DNA from: Nymphaea colorata
Lineage: Eukaryota; Streptophyta; Magnoliopsida; Nymphaeales; Nymphaeaceae
Length of the DNA: 64,000 nucleotides
Reading direction: 5' to 3'
Assembly (NCBI RefSeq): GCF_008831285.2
Contig: NC_045140.1
Location: 26,244,131 to 26,308,130 of the forward strand
The translations under genes and the position numbers were made by a program. The notes under the pieces are model-generated. The model made no database searches. It had not been told where the DNA came from and was given only the letters and a program-made list of their open reading frames with translations. This document shows, piece by piece, positions 26,801 through 39,481 of this stretch (positions are counted from its first letter, which is position 1; each line of letters starts with the position of its first letter).

Positions 26801-28741
26801 ATATTAGAAAGCTTAGGAGAAAGTTATTCTATAATTCGCAGAGTAGAAGAAACAACTTTAAACAATACTTCTAAATTGAGAGGAAAACATCCATATTACT
26901 CTGTCGTGCACAGATAATAAATCAAAAAACCAAGATGAAGTGCTTGGAAATGAGTGTTCATACCTGGAGTGCACAGTAATTGCTTAACGAATATAGAAAC
27001 TCCTCACTCGCGTTTTCTGTTATCATCTTTGACATGGCCTCGGGATTTGGATTTAGAATCTGAAAGTGAAAGGAAAAAGCCTTAGGCTGCCTTTTAAGTA
27101 ATGACAGCAAAGTAGGTGCTTATACGAATCCCTGACAGAGAGACGCCCATATACCAGCTATACCTAAGCCATAGGTATACCGCAAATTTATTTGTTGCTA
27201 ATATATATACATATATATATATATAACATTACCTGTGGTATGCATCCCACAATACGATCTAGCTCTATAGCATGATCTCTACAATATGCAAGCAAGTCTG
27301 ACTCATGAAACTCCACTCTGTCAAGCAAAGTTTTCCCTTCGTTGTCATATATAAAGCTCCCATTCTCATCCAAGGCATTCAGATACAGATTTATCCATGC
27401 AACTTTAACTGCTCTTGGATTTATGTCAAGACCATATACCTGCAAAGTTACCATATCAGTGCTTCCATGCTCATTGCAGAGAATTGTTCAAAGAAAAAGA
27501 GGAGAAAATAATCTCAACATAGATTTCTGCAATCCGGAAAACACATCCACCAGAGGCTGCTAGTTACCTTACAAGTTCTAATATTAGAATTTATGCCTAC
27601 GGCATACAAATTAAATAAGGAAAAAGTGCAAAACAAAAAAGAGGATTACCAGGAGCAGCACGAACCTTTAAAGGAGACCACTTTTCAGCAAGCGCAATAG
27701 AAATCCATCCGTTGCCACAGCCAAGCTCCGCAACAGTCTTGTCCTTAAATATATCGTTGGGGTGTCTGTTGATTCCTTCATAGAAAGTGAAGGACCAATC
27801 TTCTGGAATGAAAATACTAGGAATCTCTAACATGGTCATTTTTTTCCTTTCCTGAAGCCCTGAGAAATAAGTAACCAGTGCATCAGAATTGCAGAAAAAT
27901 CAATGCAACTCTACAGAGCAACTGATTTCCGATTGTCTGCTCACTGGATCAAGAGATGCATAAACTTCATTATGTTAAAAACAATAAGGAAGAATTCAAA
28001 CAGCCAATTAGAAATATGACGTTTACATCATCTTCCGCTCAACAGGAATCACTAGGATCTAGCTGGAATCGAGCAGCCTAAAAATCATCTTCCGATCACA
28101 AAAGTCTGCATCTCCCAACTCCTAAAAACTCTGATATACGTTCGGAACCGAACAACAAGAATCCATCCAAATTTCTGTTAAAGGAGATGAACCACACTAA
28201 CAACATTATGTAAACTATTAAAAGCCACCCAATGACTGGAGTAAATTGCTGACAAGGAGAGCCAAACAGCAGAAGGACAGAACGATCGAAAGAATATCAG
28301 ACTCCAACGTATAATTGAACGAGATTTTTCTTAAAAGAGAGACCAACATCTTCATATTTGAACACAAGAAATCAAGAACCCGTCCATTGGAAAGAAAGAA
28401 TGTCAACTTCCAAGAACCAAGAAGAAAAAGAAAAGATGGGTGTCATTAAAAAGAACATCGAGAAACAGAGCGAAGATCCATCCACCTTGGTTGTCGGAGA
28501 GGAGAACGTCGTGAATGCGGAAGTGGTAGATGTCGAAGCAGCTGGCTGACGCATCCTTTGAGTGGCCGAAGCGCTTCTGCAAGGCCGTCAAGAAGGCTCG
28601 AGCCTGAGAGCGTGTCGCGGAGGACTCCAGCATCTCCAGGAGCGACTTGAAGGCATTATAGGCAGCATCGCCGGAGGGCTGACACTGTCTCAGGAACTCG
28701 TCCACGTTGAGTGCACCAGCCACCTTCTCCGAGTCCACCAT
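20853..28741 (-). CDS. Methionine S-methyltransferase, 12 exons
   Basis: The exons, in gene order, are 28486..28741, 27666..27859, 27233..27439, 26964..27059, 25882..26070, 25488..25676, 25166..25402, 24504..24638, 23311..23640, 23036..23215, 21276..22238 and 20853..21161. They total 3,285 nt or 1,094 residues, the usual length for this enzyme. It makes S-methylmethionine from methionine and S-adenosylmethionine in the cytosol, a transport and storage form of sulfur. The N-terminal methyltransferase domain has the SAM-binding motif ELGCGNGW at residues 130-137, then VYGLDINPRAVK and RIVGCIPQ. The C-terminal half is the aminotransferase-like region (SGPTVSPTG, DTSFSGLE, FPGLSKPHSTMRYA), ending SSSWTGVPGYCRL. 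Everything expected is present with no stop or frameshift. Intron 6 needs a GC donor. All other junctions fit GT-AG. Confidence 0.96.
25403..25487 (-). other. GC-AG intron of the MMT gene (intron 6)
   Basis: Exon 6 ends AAGTCAG and the intron starts GCAAGT, the strong extended context typical of GC donors. It ends TTCAACAG before exon 7 (GTCAAAGTA). Using a nearby GT (CCAA then GTCAGG) would break the frame into exon 7. The protein across the junction, RQPSQ then VKVIVDF, matches the spacing of other plant MMT proteins as I recall them. Confidence 0.85.
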
Positions 28742-28792
28742 TTCTCTATTCCCCTCTCGCCCGTGCAAAGTGACACAGAGACAAACTCGCGA

Positions 28793-28855
28793 TCAGGGCC
28801 GAAGAGAGGAATACACACACAGAGAGAGAAAGAAAGAGAGAGAGAGAGAGAGGAG
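28793..28855. repeat. GA-rich leader of the MMT gene
   Basis: An ACAC/GAGA tract lies 50-115 bp upstream of the MMT start codon, in what is probably the 5' UTR or core promoter. Read on the gene strand it is a CT-rich leader, common in plant promoters. Confidence 0.7.
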
Positions 28856-29379
28856 TGGCGAACTGGCGATGGTAGGTGGTATGGCTTACGAAGGAGCAGT
28901 ACCTTGAAAAGCGGAGAGATAGAGAGATAAAAAAGGAGAGTGAGAGAGATCGATCAGAAGGCTTCCAGTTCTTACCAAGCAGGGAAAGGGAAGGAAAGAC
29001 TCGTCTCCTATGCTACGTCAATCTTTTCAATAACTATTTCTTCCAATCTTTTGCATAAAATATAAAGCGAAAGGAACTTGAAACCCAAAGGAATGTAAAA
29101 AACTGAAAATTGCATGTCCTGATGATAGAATAAGTCGGATGTTGCTGCGGCTCCTAAATAATTTTCGGAAAATATCTCCTGTAATTTATAACAAAAAACT
29201 GACTTAATAAATTGTTAAAACATGCCAACTTTGCATAATCAAAGCAAATCATCCAAACCTGACTTGTATATGGTGTCCATTCGGTTGCACAGCCCGATGC
29301 ATTGCATGGAGCAAAACATCTGGATGGATGGATAGTAAGAGGATTTCAATAATGCTGAAGGCTAACGGCCATTCGTTCA

Positions 29380-29424
29380 ATCCGAATGTCTCACACACAC
29401 GCAACCATGATGAGACATTCGGAT
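29380..29424. repeat. Inverted repeat with 14-bp perfect arms
   Basis: ATCCGAATGTCTCA at 29380-29393 is the exact reverse complement of TGAGACATTCGGAT at 29411-29424, with a 17-base loop. It could form a hairpin or be a remnant of a small transposon. No flanking duplication was identified. Confidence 0.8.
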
Positions 29425-30496
29425 GGATGAAACGGAACCTACTACGATCTTTCCATGAACTGTGTAGAGATTTTAAAAAAGAAAGAAAAAGAAAACAGTT
29501 CGGATCGATTTTTTTTTTTTTTTTACAATAAATTGATCTGACCAAATCTAACTTCGAGTCTGGATTTGAATCCAATTAGATAAAAATCTACTTATTGATC
29601 GAAACCAGAGTCGTTCGGATCATCTGCCTTGGGACCGGTCAAGGGCTTCTTTCTGGAAGTGGGGATTGCCGGCTCGTGGCGACCATCGGTGGGCACCAGA
29701 TATTTTTTATTGGATACGCGAGAAATGACCGTCAGATTTCTTAAAAGGCGTGACATGAGTAACGCATCCAATCGGATGCGATATCTCAAATGGGAGTCCT
29801 TTTCACGAGGACAACTCTGCCAAAAGTAATTTACTAACTCTTTTTTGTAGACATGGATTTGACAAATTGTTATATGAAAAAAATATTTTTATAAACAATT
29901 AAATTGTAACGCATCCCTTTTTTTGCTGGGATGCAAATTAAATTCACTCGCGATATTTAATTTGTGATTCCAATTATTTTGTCTTTTTTTCGAACATTTT
30001 ATCCCCTTTCTCTCAATTTCGTACTTCATTGTTTAATTTGTGGTTCTAATTTTTGTTATCTCAATTCTTACGACCCACAACTTCACAACCCTGCCACCAT
30101 TTATATATATATATTCTCTCCCCTCGTACTCACGAGGAGAAATGAAAGCAAAAGATATGATAAATGAAAAGACAAGAGAATTGTCAGTTGTCTAGAGCTG
30201 GTGTCTAGATTCACCTATATGTTTCAAATATATTTTACCCTTGAGCCTATATGAAAAATCAAAATATGCCCGAAAATGTTCGTGCATTATTGTACTATGT
30301 ATCGGGTTGCACCAAGTTAAAGGGGAAGTTCAAAGTTTGAAAAGCATGTTTTGTTCATTGTTTCAAAATCAAGCCGGAGAATATCTTAATAGTGTGGATC
30401 TTAAATCTACTTTATATGCAAAACCCCACGGATTTAAGGTTAGATGGGGAGGGAGGTGTCTCTAAACTTAAATCGAACATAAGTCATTATATCTAA

Positions 30497-30880
30497 TGGG
30501 TGTTTTACGAGGGCAAAATTACGGAATTCTATGTTTAAAATTTTCAACTTTTATGAAAGGGACATTGTGTTAATCAAACAAAAAATTTTGATTGCAGAAC
30601 TATAAGTTTAGAATTCTGAATTTATGATTCTATCATAAGGATAGAATTATCATTTTTGAATCTTAAAATTTTTTTCATCTCTTTAAGGCACATGTCATGA
30701 TGATTTTAATTCACCAATTTTAAAATTTTAATTCATGTTTTATCAAAAGTGTCGTTTTCAATTTTGAAATCAAAATTCCATACTACCAAACAAAAAGGGA
30801 AACTAGAATTGGAATTTTCATTCCAATTCCAATTTGAAGTGGAATTCTGTTTCCATAATCGAAGGTCATAAAACATCCCC
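30497..30880. mobile_element. Candidate Tourist-like MITE (PIF/Harbinger)
   Basis: The 384-bp element is bounded by TAA on both sides (30494-30496 and 30881-30883), the target-site type used by PIF/Harbinger elements. The left end TGGGTGTTTTACGAG and the reverse complement of the right end, GGGGATGTTTTATGAC, form imperfect terminal inverted repeats. The interior is AT-rich with many GAATTC/GAATTTT-like phrases and no coding capacity. A three-base target duplication is weak evidence alone, but it coincides with the terminal repeats. Confidence 0.6.
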
Positions 30881-30883
30881 TAA

Positions 30884-33800
30884 AGATCACCAGTAACTTG
30901 AATGCTATTTCCCTGCCCATAAGGTTGCTGCATGTGTTGGCCAAAACACAAGAGAACAATACCTATGAAACTTGTACCAGCAACTACAAACCGTCTGGTT
31001 CTTGATGGGGTGTTTGGCAACAGCAGAGTTCTATAAACCTATTCAAATGTACAGGATAAACTCATAGAACACTGTATTGTGTTTGTGTGTTCAGGTTTTT
31101 GGGGCCACACATGAACACAGTTTTCCATGTAGAAACCTCAAGATTTTACAAATCAATAGCCTTAAGAATATGTTGCTACCTGTCTTAAGTTATTCTCTCC
31201 TCTGCCTACCATAGAAAAGTAAGAAAAAGAAGGGAACATACTGCAAAATTTTTTTCATCGACTTAAAGAAAGGGATATAAAACAAATTGAGCCAAGACAA
31301 ATGTGTTTTTATCAAGAAACTTGGACCAAAATATTACAGTAGCTTGGTCAATGCCTTCTCTGCAACAGCCTCCTTGAAAATGAGCATCCGTTGCCATTAT
31401 CGTCCTGCTTCGATGTTCACCTACCGCCATCGTTTTCTATCAACTTTTCAGCACAGAAGAAACAAAAAAATCCAGGAAATTTTAAAAGAAATACTTCAAA
31501 CCGTCGGCAGCCATCCGCCATCCGATCCCCATAATTCCCTCGGCATGACTTTCGGTTCTTCAATGATAAAATATCAAGCGCCTGCTGGTTTTGCAGACCA
31601 TCTAATTTCTACAAATCAAGTTTCTTTTTCTTCTAAAGTAGCATTTCCGAACATTGCATTCTTTTTCCCACAAGTTTTCTAATTTCCTCGACCGCCACCC
31701 TTAAAGTGGTTTCTTGACTAACTACTGAAAAAGGAGAAATGTCCATTTAGTGGGTACCTTTAGTAGTTTCAGATGTAAACTTCACATATCTAATCTTTAA
31801 GATATGGACAAATGACTGCCTGTCTTTGTCATTAGCTTTAACTATCTAGTTAAAGGATGAGTTAGACAAACTTATACTTTTTTCCATAAAAAGTATAGAT
31901 CATCTTCTATCTTAAGAGGGTAATCTCGAAAACTACAGGTTTTTCCATTCTCCAGACTATCGTAGGATAACTGGATGTTATTTTCTGGCAATTGTCGGTA
32001 AAGGGAAAGCTGGTACTCATCTTTATACGGCAAACATTACATTAGAGGCCGAAATAGCTGCAGTCCCCGTTTGGTGTTCTTGGTTTTTCAGTGGTTTCAT
32101 GGTTTTAAAAAGAAAGAAGTGTACCATGTATGTATACATATGACGGCATTAAGGGCATGAATGTTTGGGATTCAGGTTGGCCTATTCTTTACCAAATACG
32201 ATTTCAATTGAATCCTTCCAATCTCATTGTCTAGCATTAGCAGCGGAGAAACATAGGGGCTGGTGTGGGCTACTGCCCACACTAGCCCATTAAAAAATTC
32301 ATTGGAAGATTTGAAATTATAATGTAACAATTCAAAGATTATATGATGCGTCCATAACAAACTTGGGTTGGCAACTCAGGTGCTCCTCAACCAAAAAAAT
32401 CTTAGCGCCGACCATTGGATAACATCCAACGTACATAATTTGGGACAGATGTTTATCCAATCCAGATTTGGTATCAAACTAGGAATTGAATTCGATTATG
32501 AAACTGCATACACTGAATTACATTAGCAATCAGGGAAAGAAACTGATCTGAATGGGTCAAATAATTGAATATCTTTCGTCCATTTGCACCCTCAAATGGC
32601 ATGCGTGACCATATATTAATGAGTCGGTGACAAAAGATGCCCAACACAATCATAACAGCCATCTGCGGGACCCACGCATGGAAGAGCCAACGGTCCTGAG
32701 AAGTCGGTCGGCAATTAAATAATGATGGCTTCCACTATGGAAAAATAAAGCAAGAACGTCTTTGCTTTGTTTCGAGGCCCGTTTAGTCGCCTTATGCACA
32801 TGGGCCAATGGTTTGAGTTAGTGTCTTAGGAACAAATACTATAAATATTTTAATGTATCATAGTTTTATCCCGATATTTATTGTCTTCACTAGATACGCT
32901 CCAAGGAAGCATCATATCCTCGATGTATATGAGGTCTTCAACATGAGAATGCAATTTGAAGTTATTGTAAAATCATCAAGTTAGTATCTCGTCATAAAAA
33001 TAATGCCAACTTTTTATATTGTAACATGTTGAAAAAAATCATTCTTCATGTATATTCCTTATAGTAATGTGCTGTTAACGTATAAATGTGTCCACGACCC
33101 GCTGAAAAGTTTACCAAGTTTTCTTATTTTGGATTATTGTTGGCAAACTCGATGAGCTGGCTCTAGAATCGCTCTAGTCGGCTCGAGATCATTTTCTCAC
33201 TGGGCTGTGTCAGGATCCAGGTCAGTTAGCACCAAAACTTGCGCGACTAGACCAAGAATCACTGACTCGCTGGAAGGGTGACTTAGAGCGAAATCATCTG
33301 AGTTTGGTTTTAATTACTGTAAGGTGTAAAAATTCATATTGATTCTCAAGTTTTTAACCATTTTTTGCTTATTTCTTGTAAAAGCTTTATCAGGGACGTG
33401 AAAAAATACGAGTCTAAGTTCTAACCCTTTGCAAATAGATTCTCACCATTAATCTCTAAAAATCGAGAGAGAGAGAGAGAGCTAATCTCCTTCATTGTTA
33501 GAGTTGTCGACAAGATTATGTTATTCCGTACTGACTGGGGATAGTAGATTGCACAACAAGTTTACAATGGATATAACACTATAAAAAATTTATGTACGTT
33601 GAATATTTGATTAGCTTTCTGTAGTCATCACTAGTTTATGTAATGTTATAGAAAATATATAGTTGTAAGACACTTATTGCCAATATCGTCGCAAAAAATA
33701 CTTTAATTATATTTTTCACTGGATACGTATTACTACTAAATGGTAATCTATTAGAAGAAATATCTGCTTAAGAAAATCAGAGAGACGACAAAAATCTAGT

Positions 33801-35879
33801 TAAGGGATAAGAGATCGAGGAAATGACACTAGTAATACTGGGCATGCGTCACATGCGATGGTTAGTTTCGCGTCATTATTTAGAACCGGAGTTTGTCTTT
33901 TATGTGCTCCCAATACATTTTCCTTTGATTTCTGAAGTTATTTTGGTATATGTGAGTATAAACTTGATCGTCGTATGTTTATTTGAACAGTAAAGAAAAA
34001 CACTCACGGCTGTCCGATCATTTTTAAACATGGTCTTTTACCTGCCGACCAACAAGCCTAGGTTTATTGGCGAAATTACCATAAGCCAGAATTTTTTAGT
34101 TAGTATATTTTATAAAAAAAGTGCCTATATTCTAATGTAATAACAAAAAACACAACTAAGTTTGTAAAGTTTTCATTTAACTTCCCCTACTTCGCAAATT
34201 AATAACATAAGCCGCCACCCCCTGCCACCATCAAGTTAATCAGAGCTAATAAAGAACATAAAGAGGTTAACCCTTGGTTTATCCTCAGTTCTTCCATCTT
34301 GGTCTACACTCCCACTAAACTTTGTCTTGACTTCACATATATAGAAATGAATAAGTTATTGTTCATCTATTCAGCGTAGCATCAAAGCATGTCCCACAGC
34401 CTTCACCAAACCTAATGTAATATAACATAAATGGTCTCACACACGACAGTGGCACAATCATTTCCTTTCAGAATATTGGCCGCTTAAATTTGGAGAATCC
34501 ACCTCAAAAGGGGGACAAAATTTCGTCAAGCTTGTTGATCTCCATTAACTAAAACAATGAGCAACAGTGACTCGATTCTACCAACAGTATGAACTAAATT
34601 ACCATGAAAGACAATGAAAAAAAAAGTAGAAATAAAAAAAAATGGCACCATATGGAGGCATGTGACGTAAGAATGTCCCGTACATATGTGGTTCTTAGAC
34701 TACTGATAGAAAAAAGTTCGAAGAGCAAGCTCTTCTCTTGCAAAGGACCCTATGTTTTTTCCGAATACTAAAACTGTGGTTCTGAAGATCTCAAGCCAAT
34801 GGCGTGAATGAAGTCGCAACAACTTAAGATAACAATACTATACCAACCAAGGGGTGGAACTTCCCAAGTGTTGTTCTCCTAAAAAAACTCACCGTGACAT
34901 GTTAGACCCTCCAGCAAACTCTAGTGGAAGGGAAGCAGTCTATACGTTGATGTTGGCCACATACTTTACATCAATATCATTCATTCCACAGCATCAGATT
35001 GCCTTGCCAGGGAACAAGCACCCAGACATAGACTTTTTAAAAGACCACTCCAGATCATCTCCACGGCATGCTATTTAACTCCTCTTCGAGGACTGAGGCT
35101 TGTTTGAATATGAAAATAAGATTGAGGAGTTGAAAAAGAGCAAGCTCTTAGTTATGGACTAAAACACCCTGAAGACATCATTGTTTATAATCCTCTGACA
35201 TTTCCAAACAGTTGACAACACAAATGATGACACAAATGCTAATGTGCATAATCAGAAAACTATCGGCATTCTCTTTCAAATTGGTAGCTGAAAGGCCTTC
35301 ACGAGTAGCTCACTGTAGACTGGTCTTGTTCAAAGTTTAAACCAACATCCATGAGCTTCCAAATCCCAAGGACGTCAAAAGCACAGCAGCAGGCAATCCC
35401 GACTAACTTCTTTCCAGCTGAAGCCTGTATTGATCAATAGCAGTTTATATGGCATGTCCTCCTTGTAGAATTGTCTTTTGTCATTCGACCAAATGAATCC
35501 AGACATTTGAAACATATTCTCCTTTCAACCAAGAAACTTCTCTTCTAAGCATCCAGCGAAGATAATACTGTGCTAACTTTTCCAGGTTTATAACAAATTA
35601 AGATCAAATATTTCCCAGCCTAAGGCTGATTAAAAGGAACAATGGTGACTAAGTTTGGGAATTTACGACAGACAGGCTCTTGAGCTAGAGGACCACAGTT
35701 TTTAAGCAGGTCAACAGAGGCATTACGTTTAGTAGGTGCCTCATTATGTCACATACACTGGATGAGTGGTAAATGGCTTTCTGGAATTCCTTTCTAGTAT
35801 GAAGCATCCTCATCCTCCAAAATCTTTGGGCATCACTGAGACCCCTAGGCAGTCTCACAGAAAATAGGGAAAACAGGGA
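30884..35879. other. Gene-poor intergenic DNA
   Basis: AT-rich sequence with only short unsupported frames. A GA microsatellite lies near 33464-33481. The segment 33140-33300 shares phrases with kinesin intron 10. A plus-strand frame at 31287-31682 (131 codons) has no recognisable domain and I do not call it a gene. Confidence 0.5.
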
Positions 35880-36866
35880 TTAATGGATATCCATTTAAAA
35901 TGCTTAATATGTATCTTCAAGAAGAAGGATTACGGTGTAACAATCATCAAGGCAAACAAACTAGTTTCTTCGGATTTTTCAAACTTCTATTACTTACAAA
36001 ATCACTTTCCCGAGAAAAATGAGCTTAAAAAATTCTTTTGCATTCTGAGACATGCTCGCACCTGCCAGTTTGGCATTCAGTCACCAGGGCTGCTGGGATC
36101 TGAACACTAGAAGAAAACTTATAATAAGCACCCTTCAAAATATTTGGCACATGTGGACAACTGAGACTCATGTGCACCGTGTTCAACAAAGTAGGGAAGA
36201 ACAGGGTTAATGAATATCCATTTGGGATGCATAATGTCTATCGTGAAGAAGACGAATAACAGTAGACACTCATCTACACCATTGGAACTAGGGTCTTGGT
36301 CTTTGCATACTGGACCTACTGGTCCTACTTCTGAACTATTTAGAACCTTTTTCCCAAAGAAAAAAGCATATGGAAATTTCTTTAACATTCAGATTCATGC
36401 TCTCACCGGCCAGTTCTGGGATTTGAATGTTACAAAACCTGATTTACCAAGGTTCATCACACAAAAATGGTGCAGGCTAAAAAGTTTGCACAAGCCACTA
36501 AAAGAATAAGTTATGTATTCCTCTATACTAAAAGTATCAAACTACTATTCTCTCATATGATTGGTTCAAGGTCTAAACATTCAATTCCTACGAATGGATG
36601 AGGAGAGGACCTTTTTCCCAAAGAAAAAAGCATAAGAAATTTCTTTAACATTCAGACTTGTGCTCTCACGGGCCAGTTCTGGGATTTGAATGTTACGAAA
36701 CTTGATTGGCGAAGGTTCAACGTGAAAAAATGGTGGAAGCTAAAAAGTTTGCACAATCCACTAAAAGAATAAGTTAGGTATTCCTCTATACTAAAAGTAT
36801 CAAACTACTATTCTCTCATATGGTTGGTTCAAGGTCTCAACATTCTATTCCTACGAATGGATAAGG
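35880..36866. repeat. Tandem array of about three diverged units
   Basis: Units 36345-36606 and 36609-36866 are clear tandem copies of about 260 bp, roughly nine bases in ten the same by eye. Both begin ACCTTTTTCCCAAAGAAAA and end near TTCCTACGAATGGAT. A more diverged relative lies at about 35880-36107. The stretches starting near 35881 and 36208 also match each other (TTAATGNATATCCATTT), so the true unit may be about 330-400 bp including the upstream part. No coding role is evident. Confidence 0.75.
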
Positions 36867-37454
36867 ACTATATCACCTGGTCAGTCATATTGACAGATAA
36901 GTCACCTTTACTGTCACTCTACAGAACCATACATGAGATTTTCACCTCACACAATTATCAAAACAACAGGGTGTGGGTGGAGTTCTAGACATGGTTTAGA
37001 CAATCAAAGAAGTGCTAGGAGCCTAGGTGAAATCAACATAGCCATGTTGATTTTCACACAAAATTTAGCTAAAATTAAATTTTATAAAATCCAAATTTGT
37101 TCAGACAATTGAAAAAGAAAAGGCTTCCCATATTTATGTGCGTTGTTAGATTGTGTATGTAATGTTTATCACATAAGTAGTATAATTGTATCAATTTTCT
37201 TCTTATTCGACTTTTTTCCCATTCCACTCATTGTTTGAAAATTTGCTTTTATAGTTTTCAAATGTGAATATAGAGTTGGATCACATAATGCATCAATTGT
37301 GCTACTTTTATTAACTAGTAAACTTAGAGAAATTTAGTAACTGCCATGCATATCAGTGTACTGACTAGCTGGTGAAAATTATACTTATAATGTTAATTTC
37401 ACCATTATTAATATAATATAAATACCTATATAATGTGTGTGGTGATATATACAT

Positions 37455-37456
37455 AC

Positions 37457-37493
<37 letters not shown>
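37455..37493. repeat. (AG)n microsatellite
   Basis: A nearly pure AG tract in intergenic DNA, directly before a diverged tandem duplication. Confidence 0.9.
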
Positions 37494-37497
<4 letters not shown>

Positions 37498-37522
37498 CCC
37501 ACCACCAAAATTTACAGAATAG

Positions 37523-37800
37523 CACATGATTCCGGAAACAGATCTATCTGCTGATGTTTTAACCAGAAGTAAAATTGTAGAACCAACATGAGCACAGCTC
37601 ACGTGAAGTCAGGTCATCATACATTCAACTAATTTCAGCAAATACTGAGGAAGAAAAGACAGAAGCAGTACATGATTCTAGAAACAAATCTAACTGCTGC
37701 TGTTTTAATCAGAGGTACAATTTTTGAAGCCAAGTCATCATACGATCAATTAGTTTCAGCAAATACCGAAGAAGATGAAGAAGAAGAAGAAGAAGAAAGA
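37523..37800. repeat. Diverged tandem duplication, about 146-bp spacing
   Basis: The segment from 37523 (CACATGATTCCGGAAACAGA) recurs from 37669 (TACATGATTCTAGAAACAAA). Both run through ATTTCAGCAAATAC/TTTCAGCAAATACC and end in AGAAGA-rich sequence. The second copy lacks some 25-30 bases around the middle and ends in a (GAA)n tract at about 37768-37799. Confidence 0.75.
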
Positions 37801-39481
37801 TGAAATTTTATATACTGGAGTCCCTTTAGCTGCACCGAGTTAGCAATATTCAAGCTAGCAATGTTTGAAGCATTAAAGATGAAGAATGTCATGAGGAGCA
37901 ACATCCGGGGAATTGTTTGTGGACCAATCTGAAGAGGAAGAAGACTCTCAAGTCACATAGAGATTAAAGTGCAATGAATTTTTTTTCTTTCTATTTTCTA
38001 CCATATATTGTGGCAAGAAACTAGTGGATTCAGCTATCAAACTTTCATATACAACTTGCACCACAGACATGGGACCTTTGGAGTTTGGGGCACTTCGGAC
38101 AATCTATTAGATGGCATCCCAATCTCTGTTTAAACCAATACCTATCTGCCACAGGAGTTGAAACATCTGATGTACCTGCCTTCTCCAAATCAAAAAGAAA
38201 TATTATCTATTTGTCTTGGTCCAACAGGTGCAATTACTTTCAGTTTCATGAAGGCTTGCCAGGCAGCAATGATGATAAACAGTGAAGAGACAGATCCTAG
38301 AGTATTTACAAAATATAATCTCGCATCTCATAATGAAGGAAAAAAAGAGTAATCCCTAATTAGATCAATAATTTTCATCAGTCCCTGTAAACCATCTAGC
38401 ACATCTGCTCACATTAGAGTTGATGTCGGTATCCAACAAGATATTGATGAGATGATGCAGAATGAAATAATCACATAATAATCATTGTTAACAACAGCAG
38501 CAGCAGCAAGTCTTTACCCAGATACGAAGGACAGTAAAAACTAACAAGAACGTGACAGGATTCTTTTCAAGTATCTGTACATTTTAGGTGCATCAAGTGT
38601 GCAATAAAATTAGCAACTTAAGGCAAGTCATTATGCAAGGGAAAAGCGTCGCTTGTGCATGCAAAGATGAGAAGAAAGGAAAGGAAACAATATCGATAGT
38701 ACTCATCTCCAAACTGCAGATGGATCATCAACTTCAAAGTAAAGTTAAGAAAAGGCCAAATGCCTCAAGGCGGATGTCTTATGGAAAAAAGAAAAAAAGA
38801 AAGAAAGAATGTTGAACACAATTACTTGCATTACATGTCATTCACCGGCCTCAGTCGACCACCGTTCTTTGAATCCGAAAAATATGAACGAGAGATAGGG
38901 AGCTATACCAAGAGAACATATGTTTCTGCTTTCATAGAGTTCAGAAACCAATTCACGTTATTAGAAACAGAAAAAGAAAAGAGTTCATAACCAAGAAACA
39001 GCCAGATACTGCGACGTCGCTTGCTTAGTTCCATCTGTCTGAATTACAGAGACCAGAAAACCTGAGTCTAATATGAATCACAGAAAAACGATCACCCAAT
39101 CCCCATCTCGCCAGAAGTAACCGCTGCATCATAAAAGCCCCACGCAAGTGCTCCCAATCACGAACGCTGTACATTTTTTGGGTTAACTTCCATATTAAAC
39201 CCAAAAAAAAATATTGCAAAATACAGCAAAATCAATCACAAGAATCATCTGATCAACATCGACGATATAATAAAAGGACCAATTTGCAGATCATGAAATT
39301 ACAGAAACACCAAAAAAAAAAGAAACTTAAAAGTAAACCCAAAAAATGAAGAAGCCCATACAGACAGAATAAAATAGAACAGAAACCCTAATTTCGTTTC
39401 AGAAGGAGAAGGGGAAGAAATGGAAAAGCTAGTAAGAGGAAGAATAAAGTACCGGAGAGAAGGGGAGAAGAAGAAGGACGG
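37801..39481. other. Intergenic region downstream of the NDUFB3 gene
   Basis: AT-rich and without recognisable genes. The last few hundred bases should be the 3' UTR of the minus-strand NDUFB3 gene. A short CAG run lies near 38495-38510. Confidence 0.5.

Larger units (their letters stand above)
28742..30493. other. MMT promoter and intergenic DNA
   Basis: The first few hundred bases should be the MMT promoter and contain the GA/CT-rich tract. Around 29380-29424 lies a perfect 14-bp inverted repeat. The segment 29610-29830 is less AT-rich and unassigned. No gene was recognised. Confidence 0.5.

Noticed and set aside
31287-31682. 131-codon plus-strand open frame
   Set aside because: Basic, without a recognisable domain, in AT-rich DNA. 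Neither strand gave a convincing homologue.
36210-36509. 99-codon open frame within the tandem array
   Set aside because: Its tandem copy is interrupted by stops and there is no domain, so it is more likely non-coding repeat.
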